From assembly GCF_037080055.1 (NCBI RefSeq), contig NZ_JBAOJI010000010.1, positions 18,928 to 82,927 on the forward strand: a stretch of 64,000 nt of DNA. The letters are read 5' to 3'. This DNA is from Halovenus sp037080055 (GTDB taxonomy: Archaea > Halobacteriota > Halobacteria > Halobacteriales > Haloarculaceae). The notes under the pieces were generated by a model. That model saw nothing but the letters and a program-made list of their open reading frames with translations, did not search any database and had not been told where the DNA came from. Below, piece after piece: positions 27,767 through 35,230 of this stretch (its first letter is position 1; every line of letters begins with the position of its first letter). Both the position numbers and the translations under genes were made by a program.

Positions 27767-28291
27767 TCAAATTGACTCGAAGCTGGTCCCATCCCATTCG
27801 TAGGTTGACCGCCGGGTACTCCCGCTCCCATGGGTTCGTTTATTGTGGATCTCGACGGTGTCACCGACTTCAAGATCAGCAGCGAACACCGACAGTTTCG
27901 ATGAATACGGGTATTCTGTGTCGCCGTATTGTTCCTCGTCTGCGACGACTCGGTCTGACTCCCAAATCCAATCGTCGTTAATCTTCACCCAGCGTGAGGT
28001 GCTGTTTTTCTTCGATGTATCTGCCTTGTAGCACACGAATACTGGAATGCCGTTGTGAACGGTTTTTGCTGGGCCGACTTCCGGTGATTTGGAGCTTTTC
28101 GTTTTCCCTCTGAAATGATCAACCGCGTCTTCCATGTAAATGTCGACGACTTCCGCTGGATCGCCAGCCTGCGCGGTTTGTCGGTGTTCAATCTCAGCGG
28201 TGATTTGATCGCGCAGCGTTTTCAGTTCGTCCATCTCTAAGTCGTCAAGTTCGACAGGGTTGTTGCTCCCGTCATTATCGAGTTTTGGCAT
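27767..28291 (-). CDS. Hypothetical acidic protein
   Basis: The 174-residue protein starts MPKLDNDGSNNPVEL, followed by a helix (EMDELKTLRDQITAEIEHRQ). Later strands include IPVFVCYKADTSKKN, WVKINDDWIWESD and LEVGDTVEIHNK. Promoter and first codons are shared with the 58-residue gene at 26465. Function unknown. Confidence 0.6.
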   Translation of the reverse strand: MPKLDNDGSNNPVELDDLEMDELKTLRDQITAEIEHRQTAQAGDPAEVVDIYMEDAVDHFRGKTKSSKSPEVGPAKTVHNGIPVFVCYKADTSKKNSTSRWVKINDDWIWESDRVVADEEQYGDTEYPYSSKLSVFAADLEVGDTVEIHNKRTHGSGSTRRSTYEWDGTSFESI

Positions 28292-28350
28292 GGTGCTTCG
28301 ATAATGTCTTGCCTATTGCTTTACTTAAAAAATAGTCTTTTTGTTAGACC
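28289..28350 (-). promoter_or_regulatory. Duplicated promoter, copy 2
   Basis: This is the second copy of the block at 26463-26525, identical for about 50 bases from the ATG outward and then diverging in the poly-A/T stretch. The TATA-like TTTAAGTA is conserved. Confidence 0.6.
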
Positions 28351-28377
28351 CTTTTAGAGTTAGGAGTTCACTGCCCG

Positions 28378-28401
28378 ATACACAGCCCAGTGACTGTGTA
28401 T
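28378..28401. promoter_or_regulatory. ATACACAG inverted repeat
   Basis: Perfect 8-base arms ATACACAG (28378-28385) and CTGTGTAT (28394-28401), 87 bases upstream of the ATG at 28291. The spacer is 8 bases. Confidence 0.6.
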
Positions 28402-28494
28402 TCACGTAACTTGGCAAACGCGAGAAGTGGTAATTGATTTCGCTGAAGAACCCATCATTGGTTAAACCCTGGCACTGAGTCTGTTCTGCCGGTG

Positions 28495-28745
28495 GATACA
28501 CAGTTTCCGCGGTGGGTAGCAAAAGAAGTCGAGCTGAGCTGTAGCGGTGCGGTAGAGAGCCAAGCCGAGCGCAGCGAGGCGCGGCGATTTGAGCAGGCGG
28601 TTTTCCTGCTGTGTCTTGATCAGCGATAACTGAGGAGTACCGAGTGCTGATCACTGGGATGCGTGGTACGCGCGCAGCGAACGGAGCGTAGCGCAGTGAG
28701 CGAGCACGGAAGGACCGCCGGAGCGTCTCGGTTCTCCCCTCATCC
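28495..28745. repeat. 250-bp dispersed repeat, copy 1
   Basis: It begins GATACACAGTTTCCGCGG and contains GGTAGAGAGCCAAGCCGAGC, GAGCAGGCGGTTTT, GCGCGCAGCGAACGGAGCG and GAGCACGGAAGGACCG. Copy 2 is at 29408-29660; a truncated third copy starts at 31111. The gap 28292-28990 is filled mainly by this repeat and G-rich motifs, with no gene seen. Confidence 0.65.
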
Positions 28746-28753
28746 CATTGTCG

Positions 28754-28767
28754 ACTGTGTACACAGT
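28754..28767. promoter_or_regulatory. 14-bp palindrome ACTGTGTACACAGT
   Basis: Same core as the 18-bp palindrome at 5665. It directly follows copy 1 of the 250-bp repeat. Confidence 0.55.
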
Positions 28768-28861
28768 TTAGTGGGTTCAGTGGTGTGCAGGCGGTGTAGA
28801 GTGATTCTTGTGAGTTGTGGTGGGGTTGGATCGGCTGCAGGCCGAGGGGTTGAGTCGTGTG

Positions 28862-28945
28862 CGCTCTGAGGGGTGTGGCTAGCGCTCTTTTCCAGGGGTT
28901 GTATCGCGTGCGCTCCGAGGGGTTGTGTGGCGTGCGCTCCCGCCC
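28862..28945. repeat. G-rich degenerate tandem repeats
   Basis: Units of the form AGGGGTTGTGTGGCGTGCG and AGGGGTGTGGCTAGCGCTC follow each other with a period near 30 bases. A second cluster is at 29755-29855. The opposite strand of the C-rich stretch after 31530 carries related AGGGGTTGGTG motifs. Confidence 0.5.
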
Positions 28946-28990
28946 CCGTTTGTATAAAATGGTTGAAACAACGCGGCAGGGAAGCGGGGG

Positions 28991-29116
28991 CTACGTTGCA
29001 GTGCAGTTGTACAAGTAGAGATCCATCTCATCCACTCGCATCACTTCGTGACAGTCCGTGCAACGGACTTCTTGGCTTGCTCGGTTCTTCCAGTCGAAGG
29101 GTTCTGGTGGCGTCAT
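28991..29116 (-). CDS. Very small zinc-knuckle-like protein (41 aa)
   Basis: Translation from ATG 29116 gives 41 residues, MTPPEPFDWKNRASQEVRC and on, with a CTDCHE motif and a second Cys near the end. It starts 18 bases after the stop of the 63-residue zinc-ribbon gene, so the two may form an operon. Small zinc proteins of this kind are common in haloarchaea. Only moderately supported because of its length. Confidence 0.4.
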   Translation of the reverse strand: MTPPEPFDWKNRASQEVRCTDCHEVMRVDEMDLYLYNCTAT

Positions 29117-29134
29117 TGTTTGGTCCTCTCAGGA

Positions 29135-29326
29135 TTACCGTGCGTCTCTGGTCCGCCCACATTCGGGGCAGTATGGAGTGATCATGCTGTGCGGTCCTTT
29201 CTCGCCGTGGTACGGCCAGTCGCGTGCGGGGGCCTCGAAGTCACAGTCCTCGGTGTCACAGCTGATCGGGAAGGTTCGGTCTGCAGTGGTGGTTCGAGTT
29301 GAGTTGGTGGTTGAGTTAGTCGTCAT
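29135..29326 (-). CDS. Small zinc-ribbon protein (63 aa)
   Basis: After a Thr/Ser/Asn-rich start come two cysteine pairs, CDTEDC near 23-28 and CPEC near 53-56, with a His between them; this is typical of haloarchaeal zinc micro-proteins. Its promoter region is duplicated in front of the gene at 31031, and an ATACACAG site lies 85 bases upstream. Function unknown; a regulatory or nucleic-acid-binding role is plausible. Confidence 0.6.
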   Translation of the reverse strand: MTTNSTTNSTRTTTADRTFPISCDTEDCDFEAPARDWPYHGEKGPHSMITPYCPECGRTRDAR

Positions 29327-29418
29327 TGTCTTCTCCCTCTACCAAGCTCTTAGAGCCACATGCACTAAATAGTTTTGTCCTGTTCCGGTGGGATGAGATG
29401 GTGAGACGGCATACACAG
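29327..29418 (-). promoter_or_regulatory. Duplicated promoter with ATACACAG site, copy 1
   Basis: The block from the ATG outward (CTTAGAGC, ACATGCACTAAATAGTTTTG, then GGTGGGATGAGATGGTGAG, GGCATACACAGTTCCCGCGG) matches 31032-31121 almost base for base. ATACACAG is at 29411-29418. Confidence 0.65.
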
Positions 29419-29660
29419 TTCCCGCGGCGGGGCAAAAGAAGTCGAGCAGAGGCTGTGCGGTCGGTAGAGAGCCAAGCCGAGCGCAGCGAGGCGCGGCGCG
29501 TGAGCAGGCGGTTTGTCCCTGCGGCCACGGGGTCATATCCCGAGTAGTGATTTGGATGCCGGTCTCGGGATGCGTGGTGGTACGCGCGCAGCGAACGGAG
29601 CGCAGCGGAGTGAGCGAGCACGGAAGGACCGTCGGAGCGTTTCGGTTCTCTTCTCATCCC
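29408..29660. repeat. 250-bp dispersed repeat, copy 2
   Basis: Co-linear with 28495-28745 and differing at scattered positions; it ends at TCTCATCCC followed by ACTGTGTAT (29664-29672). The 606-base gap 29327-29933 holds the duplicated promoter, this repeat and the G-rich cluster near 29755-29855; no gene is seen. Confidence 0.65.
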
Positions 29661-29754
29661 GCAGACTGTGTATGCATGCGGATTGTGCGGGGTTGGGTCC
29701 GTGCTGGGAGTGTGTTGGCTGGCTCCGTCGTGGCGGTGTATTGGACGCAGTTTC

Positions 29755-29855
29755 CAGGGGTTGTGTAGTGAGCGTTCACAGGGGTGTGGCTAGCGCTCAT
29801 TTTGAGGGGTTGTGTGGCGTGCGATCCTAGGGGTTGTGTGGCGTGCGCTCACGAG
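29755..29855. repeat. G-rich degenerate tandem repeats, cluster 2
   Basis: There are three or four units of AGGGGTTGTGTGGCGTGCG type plus AGGGGTGTGGCTAGCGCTC, spaced about 25-30 bases. Strongly similar to 28862-28945. Confidence 0.5.
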
Positions 29856-29933
29856 ATTTTCTTATAACTAAAGTGAAACGAAACAGTGTAAAAGTTCGGA
29901 TTCTCACTCAGCAATCCAGCACACGTCGAGGAA

Positions 29934-31031
29934 TCAGTATCGACCCGAGTTCGAGGACTGACCTTGCTTCCCACCCTGATTTGCGGAATTATTCGGGCCG
30001 TGAATCAAATCGTGGAGACTGCGCCAAGCTTCGTGTCCGACAACATTGAGGCAAGTCACGAGTCCTTCTTTGAGTCGCCGGGCGCTGAAGAGTTTCTGCT
30101 GATCGAGCGTATCGAGAATGTGTTGATCATCGCACGGAACAATTACAGGGATATCAGCAGCGACGAACTCGCGGATCACGGTGATGAGGCTTTTCGCAGA
30201 TCGATCGACAGAAATCGTGTTCGGACCGCCCTGGTGCGTCGAGGAAACCCGGGCGTCCATCGGATGACAGTCACCATATTCGAGCTCGGACTCGACGATC
30301 GACATGCCTTCATCGGGGACTTCGAGGATAAACCGGTCAGGGTCCGCGTCGCCGCGCGGAGATCGAACGAACACTTGGTCGTGTCGGTTGGTGACTTTGA
30401 CTTTTCGCTCGTCGATCAGCTGCGGACGGTAATTACACGGACTAATACTCCCAGCCCATCGGAGCAGATGAGCGTGATGCACTTCGTGCTTGCACAGGGC
30501 ATCAACGAACGGGCACTGCAAGCGGACGGTCCGCGTCGAAAGGTCAGCAGGGTTCGATTCGATCACATCTCGAACTTTAAGGAACCGGTCGTAGGCTTCC
30601 TCAGGAGTTTCGGGAGTGTTGCTGGTCTGCTGATCGCGGCGGACGTTTTTGTCAGTGTGGGAGCGGGCGTGTCGGCCTGCACTGAGTGCTTGGGAGAGTT
30701 TGCCGGTGAGTTCGTTTTCGTCCGCGGGTTCGAGCTTGGTGTCGCTGCGGATTTTGATTTGATCAGATCCGTTGTACGTGTCGTAGACTGCGCCGTAAAT
30801 GTGGAACGGGCCGGACGGCATGCGTTCGAGGTTGTCGCGGCCGTTAACCCATTTGATCGCATCGACAGTTTGGTCGGCAAGTTCGATTTCTCCTTGTTGG
30901 AGATCTACTTCTCGGCTGGTGCTTCGGATGCCGCCGGCTTTGAGGACTGCGCCGTGGATGTCGATGGTGGTTTCGGGTTCGATTTCGTTGACGGTGCTGT
31001 GTTTGGTGGTTCGGGTGTTCGTAGTCGACAT
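29934..31031 (-). CDS. Hypothetical protein with possible OB-fold N-terminus
   Basis: The 365-residue protein opens, after a Thr-rich start, with strands typical of an OB-fold: TTIDIHGAVLKAGGIRS, GEIELADQTVDAIKWV and GPFHIYGAVYDTYNGSDQIK. These suggest single-stranded nucleic-acid binding. A helical central part (AYDRFLKVRDVIES) contains scattered Cys/His residues, and a C-terminal part has SAKSLITVIREFVAADIPVI. The OB-fold is inferred from strand pattern only. Its promoter is duplicated from the zinc-ribbon gene. It sits between G-rich repeats of opposite orientation, so binding to that G-rich strand is conceivable. An opposing plus-strand frame is judged a shadow. Confidence 0.55.
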   Translation of the reverse strand: MSTTNTRTTKHSTVNEIEPETTIDIHGAVLKAGGIRSTSREVDLQQGEIELADQTVDAIKWVNGRDNLERMPSGPFHIYGAVYDTYNGSDQIKIRSDTKLEPADENELTGKLSQALSAGRHARSHTDKNVRRDQQTSNTPETPEEAYDRFLKVRDVIESNPADLSTRTVRLQCPFVDALCKHEVHHAHLLRWAGSISPCNYRPQLIDERKVKVTNRHDQVFVRSPRGDADPDRFILEVPDEGMSIVESELEYGDCHPMDARVSSTHQGGPNTISVDRSAKSLITVIREFVAADIPVIVPCDDQHILDTLDQQKLFSARRLKEGLVTCLNVVGHEAWRSLHDLIHGPNNSANQGGKQGQSSNSGRY

Positions 31032-31236
31032 TCTGTCTCCCTCTATTACCCCTTAGAGCTACATACACTAAAAAGTTTTGTTCCGTATCGGTGGGGTGAG
31101 ATGGTGAGACGGCATACACAGTTCCCGCGGCGGGCAGCAATAACTGCTGAGCTGTAGCGGAGCGGTAGAGAGCCAAGCGGCGCGCAGCGCCGCGCGGCGA
31201 TTGAGCAGGCGGTTTGTTTCTGCGGTCACGCGTGGT
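31032..31236. repeat. Duplicated promoter copy 2 and truncated 250-bp repeat copy 3
   Basis: 31032-31121 repeats the promoter block of 29327-29418, including the ATACACAG at 31114. 31111-31236 then repeats the first half of the 250-bp element (GGTAGAGAGCCAAG, GAGCAGGCGGTTTGT) before diverging. Confidence 0.6.
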
Positions 31237-31529
31237 GCGTTTGTGACTGTGTGTTGTGGCGTCGCGGTGTGTGTCCGAAGGGTTTGTCAGCGGTAGTATT
31301 GTCAAGGTGTGTCGGAGTGGGAGTGTGTTGGAGGAAGGCTGAGACGTGTCTGGGTTGGCGAGGGTTCATGTCGTGATCGTGTTGGAAGGCTGCTTGCGAG
31401 CACGAGCGTTTTGAGACTGACTCGCGTGGAAGAGCATCCCGGCAAAGGCCGCGTCGATGAACGCCGCGAACCCGGCGGCGTCACCAACGCCTCGGTACTG
31501 ACTGCTCGCTTGACTCTCGACGCATCGTG

Positions 31530-32115
31530 ATCACCGCTACCCCTCCGGTGCTGCCTGCACCGCCACGCCCTGTGAACAGGAAACCACGACTCTCACTCCT
31601 TCGCGCAAACCACGCACCTAACCCCTGTGAACCGGTTTCGTCACCAACCCCTGTGCACCGACGCCGCCACCAACGCCTCAGAAAACAAACACACCCCGCC
31701 CGCCGAACCGGACCCGCAGCCAACCCCTCCAAGAACACCTCACAAACCAAACACGAACACTCCACTCCCACCCCGCACAAAATACGACACCAACGAACCT
31801 ACCCCTCCAAAACCAACCACCACCAACCCACCACGAACCAACCCCACCGCACCCCACCCCAACCAAACCAACACCCCGCCCCCAAACCAAAACCACCACT
31901 CAAACCCGACCCAACCCACCCCGACTCGACCCACCCCAACACAACACACCCGAAACCGCAACCCCAACCCCACGCACACCGCAACCCTTTCCCCCACCCT
32001 CGCTCTCACCCACCACCAAACACCTATCACCAACACAACACACCACCACCCTCACCACAACACCACCCACCCCACCCCCAAACCGAACCCACCCCTTCAG
32101 CCACAGCACGCACCC
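31530..32115. other. C/A-rich, nearly G-free intergenic stretch
   Basis: The plus strand becomes almost purely C and A. In 31801-32100 I count 13 G and 15 T in 300 bases, so over 90% is C+A. The minus strand is therefore G/T-rich with many GGGG runs (GGTGGGGTTGG-like). Its left part (31600-31730) shows ACCCCTGTG and CCAACCCCT motifs, the complements of the AGGGGTTG repeats at 28.9 and 29.8 kb. Open frames here are by-products of missing stop codons. The gap 31032-32239 has no convincing gene. A G-quadruplex or R-loop region, an origin-related element or an expanded repeat are possible readings. Confidence 0.6.
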
Positions 32116-32239
32116 TTAATCTGTGGACTGCGCCGAGAACACCCTCTTTGCAGTTTGAATAAACCTGTAATCACAAGCTGGAATTACACGTCTGAATAAT
32201 CCAGAATTTTTACAACTGGGGGATCTAGCATAAATCAGG

Positions 32240-33094
32240 ATGACCAATCCACCCACCGACAGTCAATCGTATAAACAATCAGATATACAGAATCTCTCCG
32301 AACCCGACCGTGAAGTCATCCGTGTGATTGCTCGTCAAACCGGTATCAGAACTCCACACCAATCCACAGAATTAAAGAGTGATCCCACCACGGATTCTTC
32401 AACTGAGCTCAGCGACAACCCTGACGAAACCACTGTCGACTCCGACCAAGAATCAACGGTATCAGAAACGACGACAAGCCACATTAGGAAGGCGACCCAC
32501 CTCAACGGAAGCCAAGTCAAATACCGTATCAGAAAACTTAGTGGTGAGCCAGAATCTGGCGTTGATCGGCCACTCGTCGCGCAACGCAACCGCGGACAAA
32601 AAGAAACTGGAGGGAGTAAAGCCTCGGCTGTTTGGCTGACACCAGCCGGGGTTGATGCTGTCGAAGACGGCCTCATCCCTGATCCGCGAACACCAGACTG
32701 GTTCCCCGAACACGAAGACAGAACGACACAATTATCAAAATTAGCACATAGAATAGACCAGCACGAACAAGCCCTCAATCTCGTGCTGACGGAACTTGGA
32801 TTCATCTCCGCAACCACGCTCATCGACTCGCACGAACAACTGCTTGCAGAGTACACAGCCAGCGCCGTCGACCCTGACGATGACCCGTCACCGCTCACCG
32901 AAACGCAGCGTGAGACTGTGCTTGCAGACCCAGCTGCTGCCCGGTCGTTCGTCAAGAGTGCAGGCACAGACGCGGACACGATAACCGCGCTGTTGACGAG
33001 GCAACAACGATTCGCGCTCGGCGTAAATCGGGCACTTGCCGATACGATCGATGTTGATGTGCGTGAAGAGTACTTGTCAGCTACCAAGGGCTAA
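32240..33094 (+). CDS. Winged-helix DNA-binding protein
   Basis: The 284-residue protein has an N-terminal helix (SEPDREVIRVIARQTG) and, after an acidic insert of about 45 residues, SHIRKATHLNGSQVKYRIRK. That is a helix-turn-helix with the haloarchaeal wHTH pattern, followed by a wing (RPLVAQRNRGQKE) and LTPAGVDAVEDGL. The second half is helical and coiled-coil-like (TTQLSKLAHRIDQHEQALNL), suggesting a dimer. It is probably a regulator or a DNA-structuring protein. It starts about 125 bases after the C/A-rich stretch. The acidic insert between the first helix and the recognition helix is unusual. Confidence 0.65.
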   Translation: MTNPPTDSQSYKQSDIQNLSEPDREVIRVIARQTGIRTPHQSTELKSDPTTDSSTELSDNPDETTVDSDQESTVSETTTSHIRKATHLNGSQVKYRIRKLSGEPESGVDRPLVAQRNRGQKETGGSKASAVWLTPAGVDAVEDGLIPDPRTPDWFPEHEDRTTQLSKLAHRIDQHEQALNLVLTELGFISATTLIDSHEQLLAEYTASAVDPDDDPSPLTETQRETVLADPAAARSFVKSAGTDADTITALLTRQQRFALGVNRALADTIDVDVREEYLSATKG

Positions 33095-33173
33095 AGTCGG
33101 TGGGCTTCCGCGCTGCATCCGCTGTGATGTTTGCACTCCCCCGGTGTTGAGTACTCAGTCTGCTCCCACTGTC

Positions 33174-33187
33174 GACTGTGTACACAG
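33174..33187. promoter_or_regulatory. 14-bp palindrome ACTGTGTACACAGT
   Basis: This is the third perfect copy of the palindromic core, in the gap between the convergent genes at 33094 and 33513. The 417-base gap also holds an AT-rich inverted repeat (CTTCACGAACAAATATTTG, then TGAAG) at 33307-33330. Confidence 0.5.
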
Positions 33188-33512
33188 TTGTCGTACTGGC
33201 GACAGTCCCGTTCCTAGCCCGAGTATCTCTGCCTGAGTGTGTCAATTGCTGGAACGCGGTCTAGGAGACTGTGTATTGTTTTCGTTGTTGCGTTCCGACC
33301 CTCAACTTCACGAACAAATATTTGTGAAGTTTCCGAGGGTGAGTGCGGAGTGGAGCCGGACAACCCACTCTGCTCTGGTCAGACACACCCCTCTAACCGA
33401 GTTAAACACCCCTATACCATCAGCAGCTTTCCGAGCAAAACAGACCAGACCATCCAGATTCCTCCACCCGTAGAATGGAAGCAAATCAATTCCGACGACC
33501 CACAGCCGACTT

Positions 33513-34169
33513 TCACTTCGGTTTAGCTGACTGCTTTGCCTTCGACTTTGCCTGCCCCGTAACGAAAAACGCGATAAAAAGCGGAATAAGATACCCGACT
33601 GACGCAACGAGCATACTAACAATATCGAACTGCGGGCCGGGTTGCAACGTTGGAATGTGGAACAGAATAACAGCAGCAACCAAGAAATTCACCCCAATCA
33701 CGATCAACGTAGCAGGGGTTCGTGACCGATTTTTCCTCAGGCTGAGAAGCCATGTGAATCCGGAGACTAACAGCGAGAACACCGCGACTAGGACAGCAGT
33801 AATCGTGAACAGGAGTGTCGTTTCGAGAATGATTCGGAGAACGAAACTAAGCCCGGCATCCGAAGTACCAGCCCCGGACAGAAGCGGACCAGACGTACCA
33901 GTGATAACCACCGTACCAAGCACGGCAAGAATCACGCCGATGATTTTGAGGTATCCTGCTCCGCGGAACCGCCGTAAGAACTGCGACCGCATAACTCGGC
34001 CTCTCAGCCCTCCGCGACGATTCTCTCGTCCCGTCCGCGAATCATAATCTACCCATGCATCACGAGACTGACTACCCTCTGCCTGTGTATCCGTTCCTCG
34101 ATCATGCTCTCCGTCACTGTGCCTGCGGTCGTGTTGCGCAGAGTCTTCATCACCACGATTCTCTGGCAT
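33513..34169 (-). CDS. Membrane protein, paralogue of the next gene
   Basis: ATG 34169 (MPENRGDED) is chosen because TTAATTGC lies about 27-34 bases upstream. The protein is 218 residues: a charged tail of about 60 residues, a basic GRVMRSQFLRRFRGAGYL segment, then four hydrophobic segments and a Lys-rich end. The basic segment is encoded by 56 bases identical to the next gene (34786-34841), whereas the membrane parts are diverged. No family is recognised. The tail-plus-membrane layout recurs at 11773 and 57229; a shared surface or secretion complex is possible. Confidence 0.65.
   Translation of the reverse strand: MPENRGDEDSAQHDRRHSDGEHDRGTDTQAEGSQSRDAWVDYDSRTGRENRRGGLRGRVMRSQFLRRFRGAGYLKIIGVILAVLGTVVITGTSGPLLSGAGTSDAGLSFVLRIILETTLLFTITAVLVAVFSLLVSGFTWLLSLRKNRSRTPATLIVIGVNFLVAAVILFHIPTLQPGPQFDIVSMLVASVGYLIPLFIAFFVTGQAKSKAKQSAKPK
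33948..34003. repeat. 56-bp identical block, copy 1
   Basis: Begins GAGGTATCCTGCTCCGCGG and ends ACTCGGCCTC; identical to 34786-34841. It lies inside the coding region for the basic juxtamembrane segment. Confidence 0.75.
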
Positions 34170-34350
34170 AAATCTACACACCAGTACGCTAATGATGCAA
34201 TTAAGTGTTTGTCTCCTCGTTCTTTCTTGTCGTGGAGTGGAAGCAGACACTCTGAAAACGCTGTTGGGCAATCGGCCACGCTGTGTTGAAAACGATCACG
34301 GTCGTCGTGGGAAATCGCTGAATTCCACCGACGATGACACAGCAGTCGTC

Positions 34351-35079
34351 TTACCGCATTCGGAAGAGCAACGTCGGAAGGAATTTGTACGACATCAACA
34401 CTAACACGATCAGCAACATGCTGTACAACGGCATTAACGGGCCGTTTGGGTGTATCATGAAGAACAGTCCGTCAATGCCGCCGCTGATGAGTCGCCGGGA
34501 GAATGGAATCAACCACAACGCTCCAACAAGCAACACCGTATTCCCACCAATCATGCACCGCATAACGGAAGCACCGGTGAAGCGAGACGCGATGATGGCC
34601 CACACAAATACCATCCCCATGGCCAGCCCCATCGAAACTGTCGAATACAGTAGCGTGACAACGATGAAGCGCACGAATCCTGAGAATCCACCGCCACCGC
34701 CAGCGCCGCTTTGCGTCGGGGTTCCTGTTGCTGAGAACAACATTACAAGCGTCAAGAGTAGTAACAGCGGCGCACCGAATTTGACGAGGTATCCTGCTCC
34801 GCGGAACCGCCGTAAGAACTGCGACCGCATAACTCGGCCTCGTAACCGCCGGAATGTGTTCCGTTGTCGGTGGCGCTTCTGAGCCGAAGACTGCCCGCGT
34901 TGCTGTGCAGTTCCCCACGTATCGTCAGGTCTGCGACTCGAATTACGACTGTGTTGTTGCTGTGACTGATCTCGGTCTTGATCACCCTGCGGTCGTCGCT
35001 GTGGATGTGATTCTCCACCCCAGCTTGAGTCGTCGGTGGTATCGTCGCCGGTTGACGGGCTACTCCAGTCGTTAGTCAT
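34351..35079 (-). CDS. Membrane protein, paralogue of 33513
   Basis: The 242-residue protein has a Gln/Arg/Asp-rich hydrophilic tail of about 85 residues, the basic GRVMRSQFLRRFRGAGYL segment and four hydrophobic segments, ending in YKFLPTLLFRMR. A Gly run (GAGGGGGFSG) follows the first membrane segment. TTTAATC is 32-38 bases before the ATG. Function unknown. With its paralogue it lies just upstream of, and divergent from, the conjugation-type ATPase genes, so it may belong to the same transfer apparatus. Confidence 0.65.
   Translation of the reverse strand: MTNDWSSPSTGDDTTDDSSWGGESHPQRRPQGDQDRDQSQQQHSRNSSRRPDDTWGTAQQRGQSSAQKRHRQRNTFRRLRGRVMRSQFLRRFRGAGYLVKFGAPLLLLLTLVMLFSATGTPTQSGAGGGGGFSGFVRFIVVTLLYSTVSMGLAMGMVFVWAIIASRFTGASVMRCMIGGNTVLLVGALWLIPFSRRLISGGIDGLFFMIHPNGPLMPLYSMLLIVLVLMSYKFLPTLLFRMR
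34786..34841. repeat. 56-bp identical block, copy 2
   Basis: Identical to 33948-34003, in the same coding frame and position in the paralogous gene. Confidence 0.75.
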
Positions 35080-35230
35080 CTCGTTATATGTGATTCGGCA
35101 TTCGACGGATTAAATGTTCGTCTCTTCACCCAGAACCCGTTATAGTGCGCGCCTCGGCATTGAGGATCAGTCACCGTGACTGCGAAATCCACGGTTTATG
35201 TACGCACCAAGCACAAATACACAAACACAC

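Noticed and set aside
29964..31157. Plus-strand frame of 397 residues opposite the gene at 29934-31031
   Set aside because: The minus-strand product has normal acidic haloarchaeal composition and a duplicated promoter shared with another gene. The plus-strand frame runs into the repeat and lacks both.
31309..31530. Possible transposase remnant between the truncated repeat and the C-rich stretch
   Set aside because: Neither strand gives recognisable transposase motifs; the Arg/Gly-rich peptides are not convincing.
31527..32199. Long overlapping frames of Pro/Thr/His/Asn-rich or Gly/Val/Trp-rich peptides
   Set aside because: A nearly G- and T-free strand cannot form stop codons, so the frames are compositional artefacts. 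The amino-acid make-up is unlike haloarchaeal proteins.
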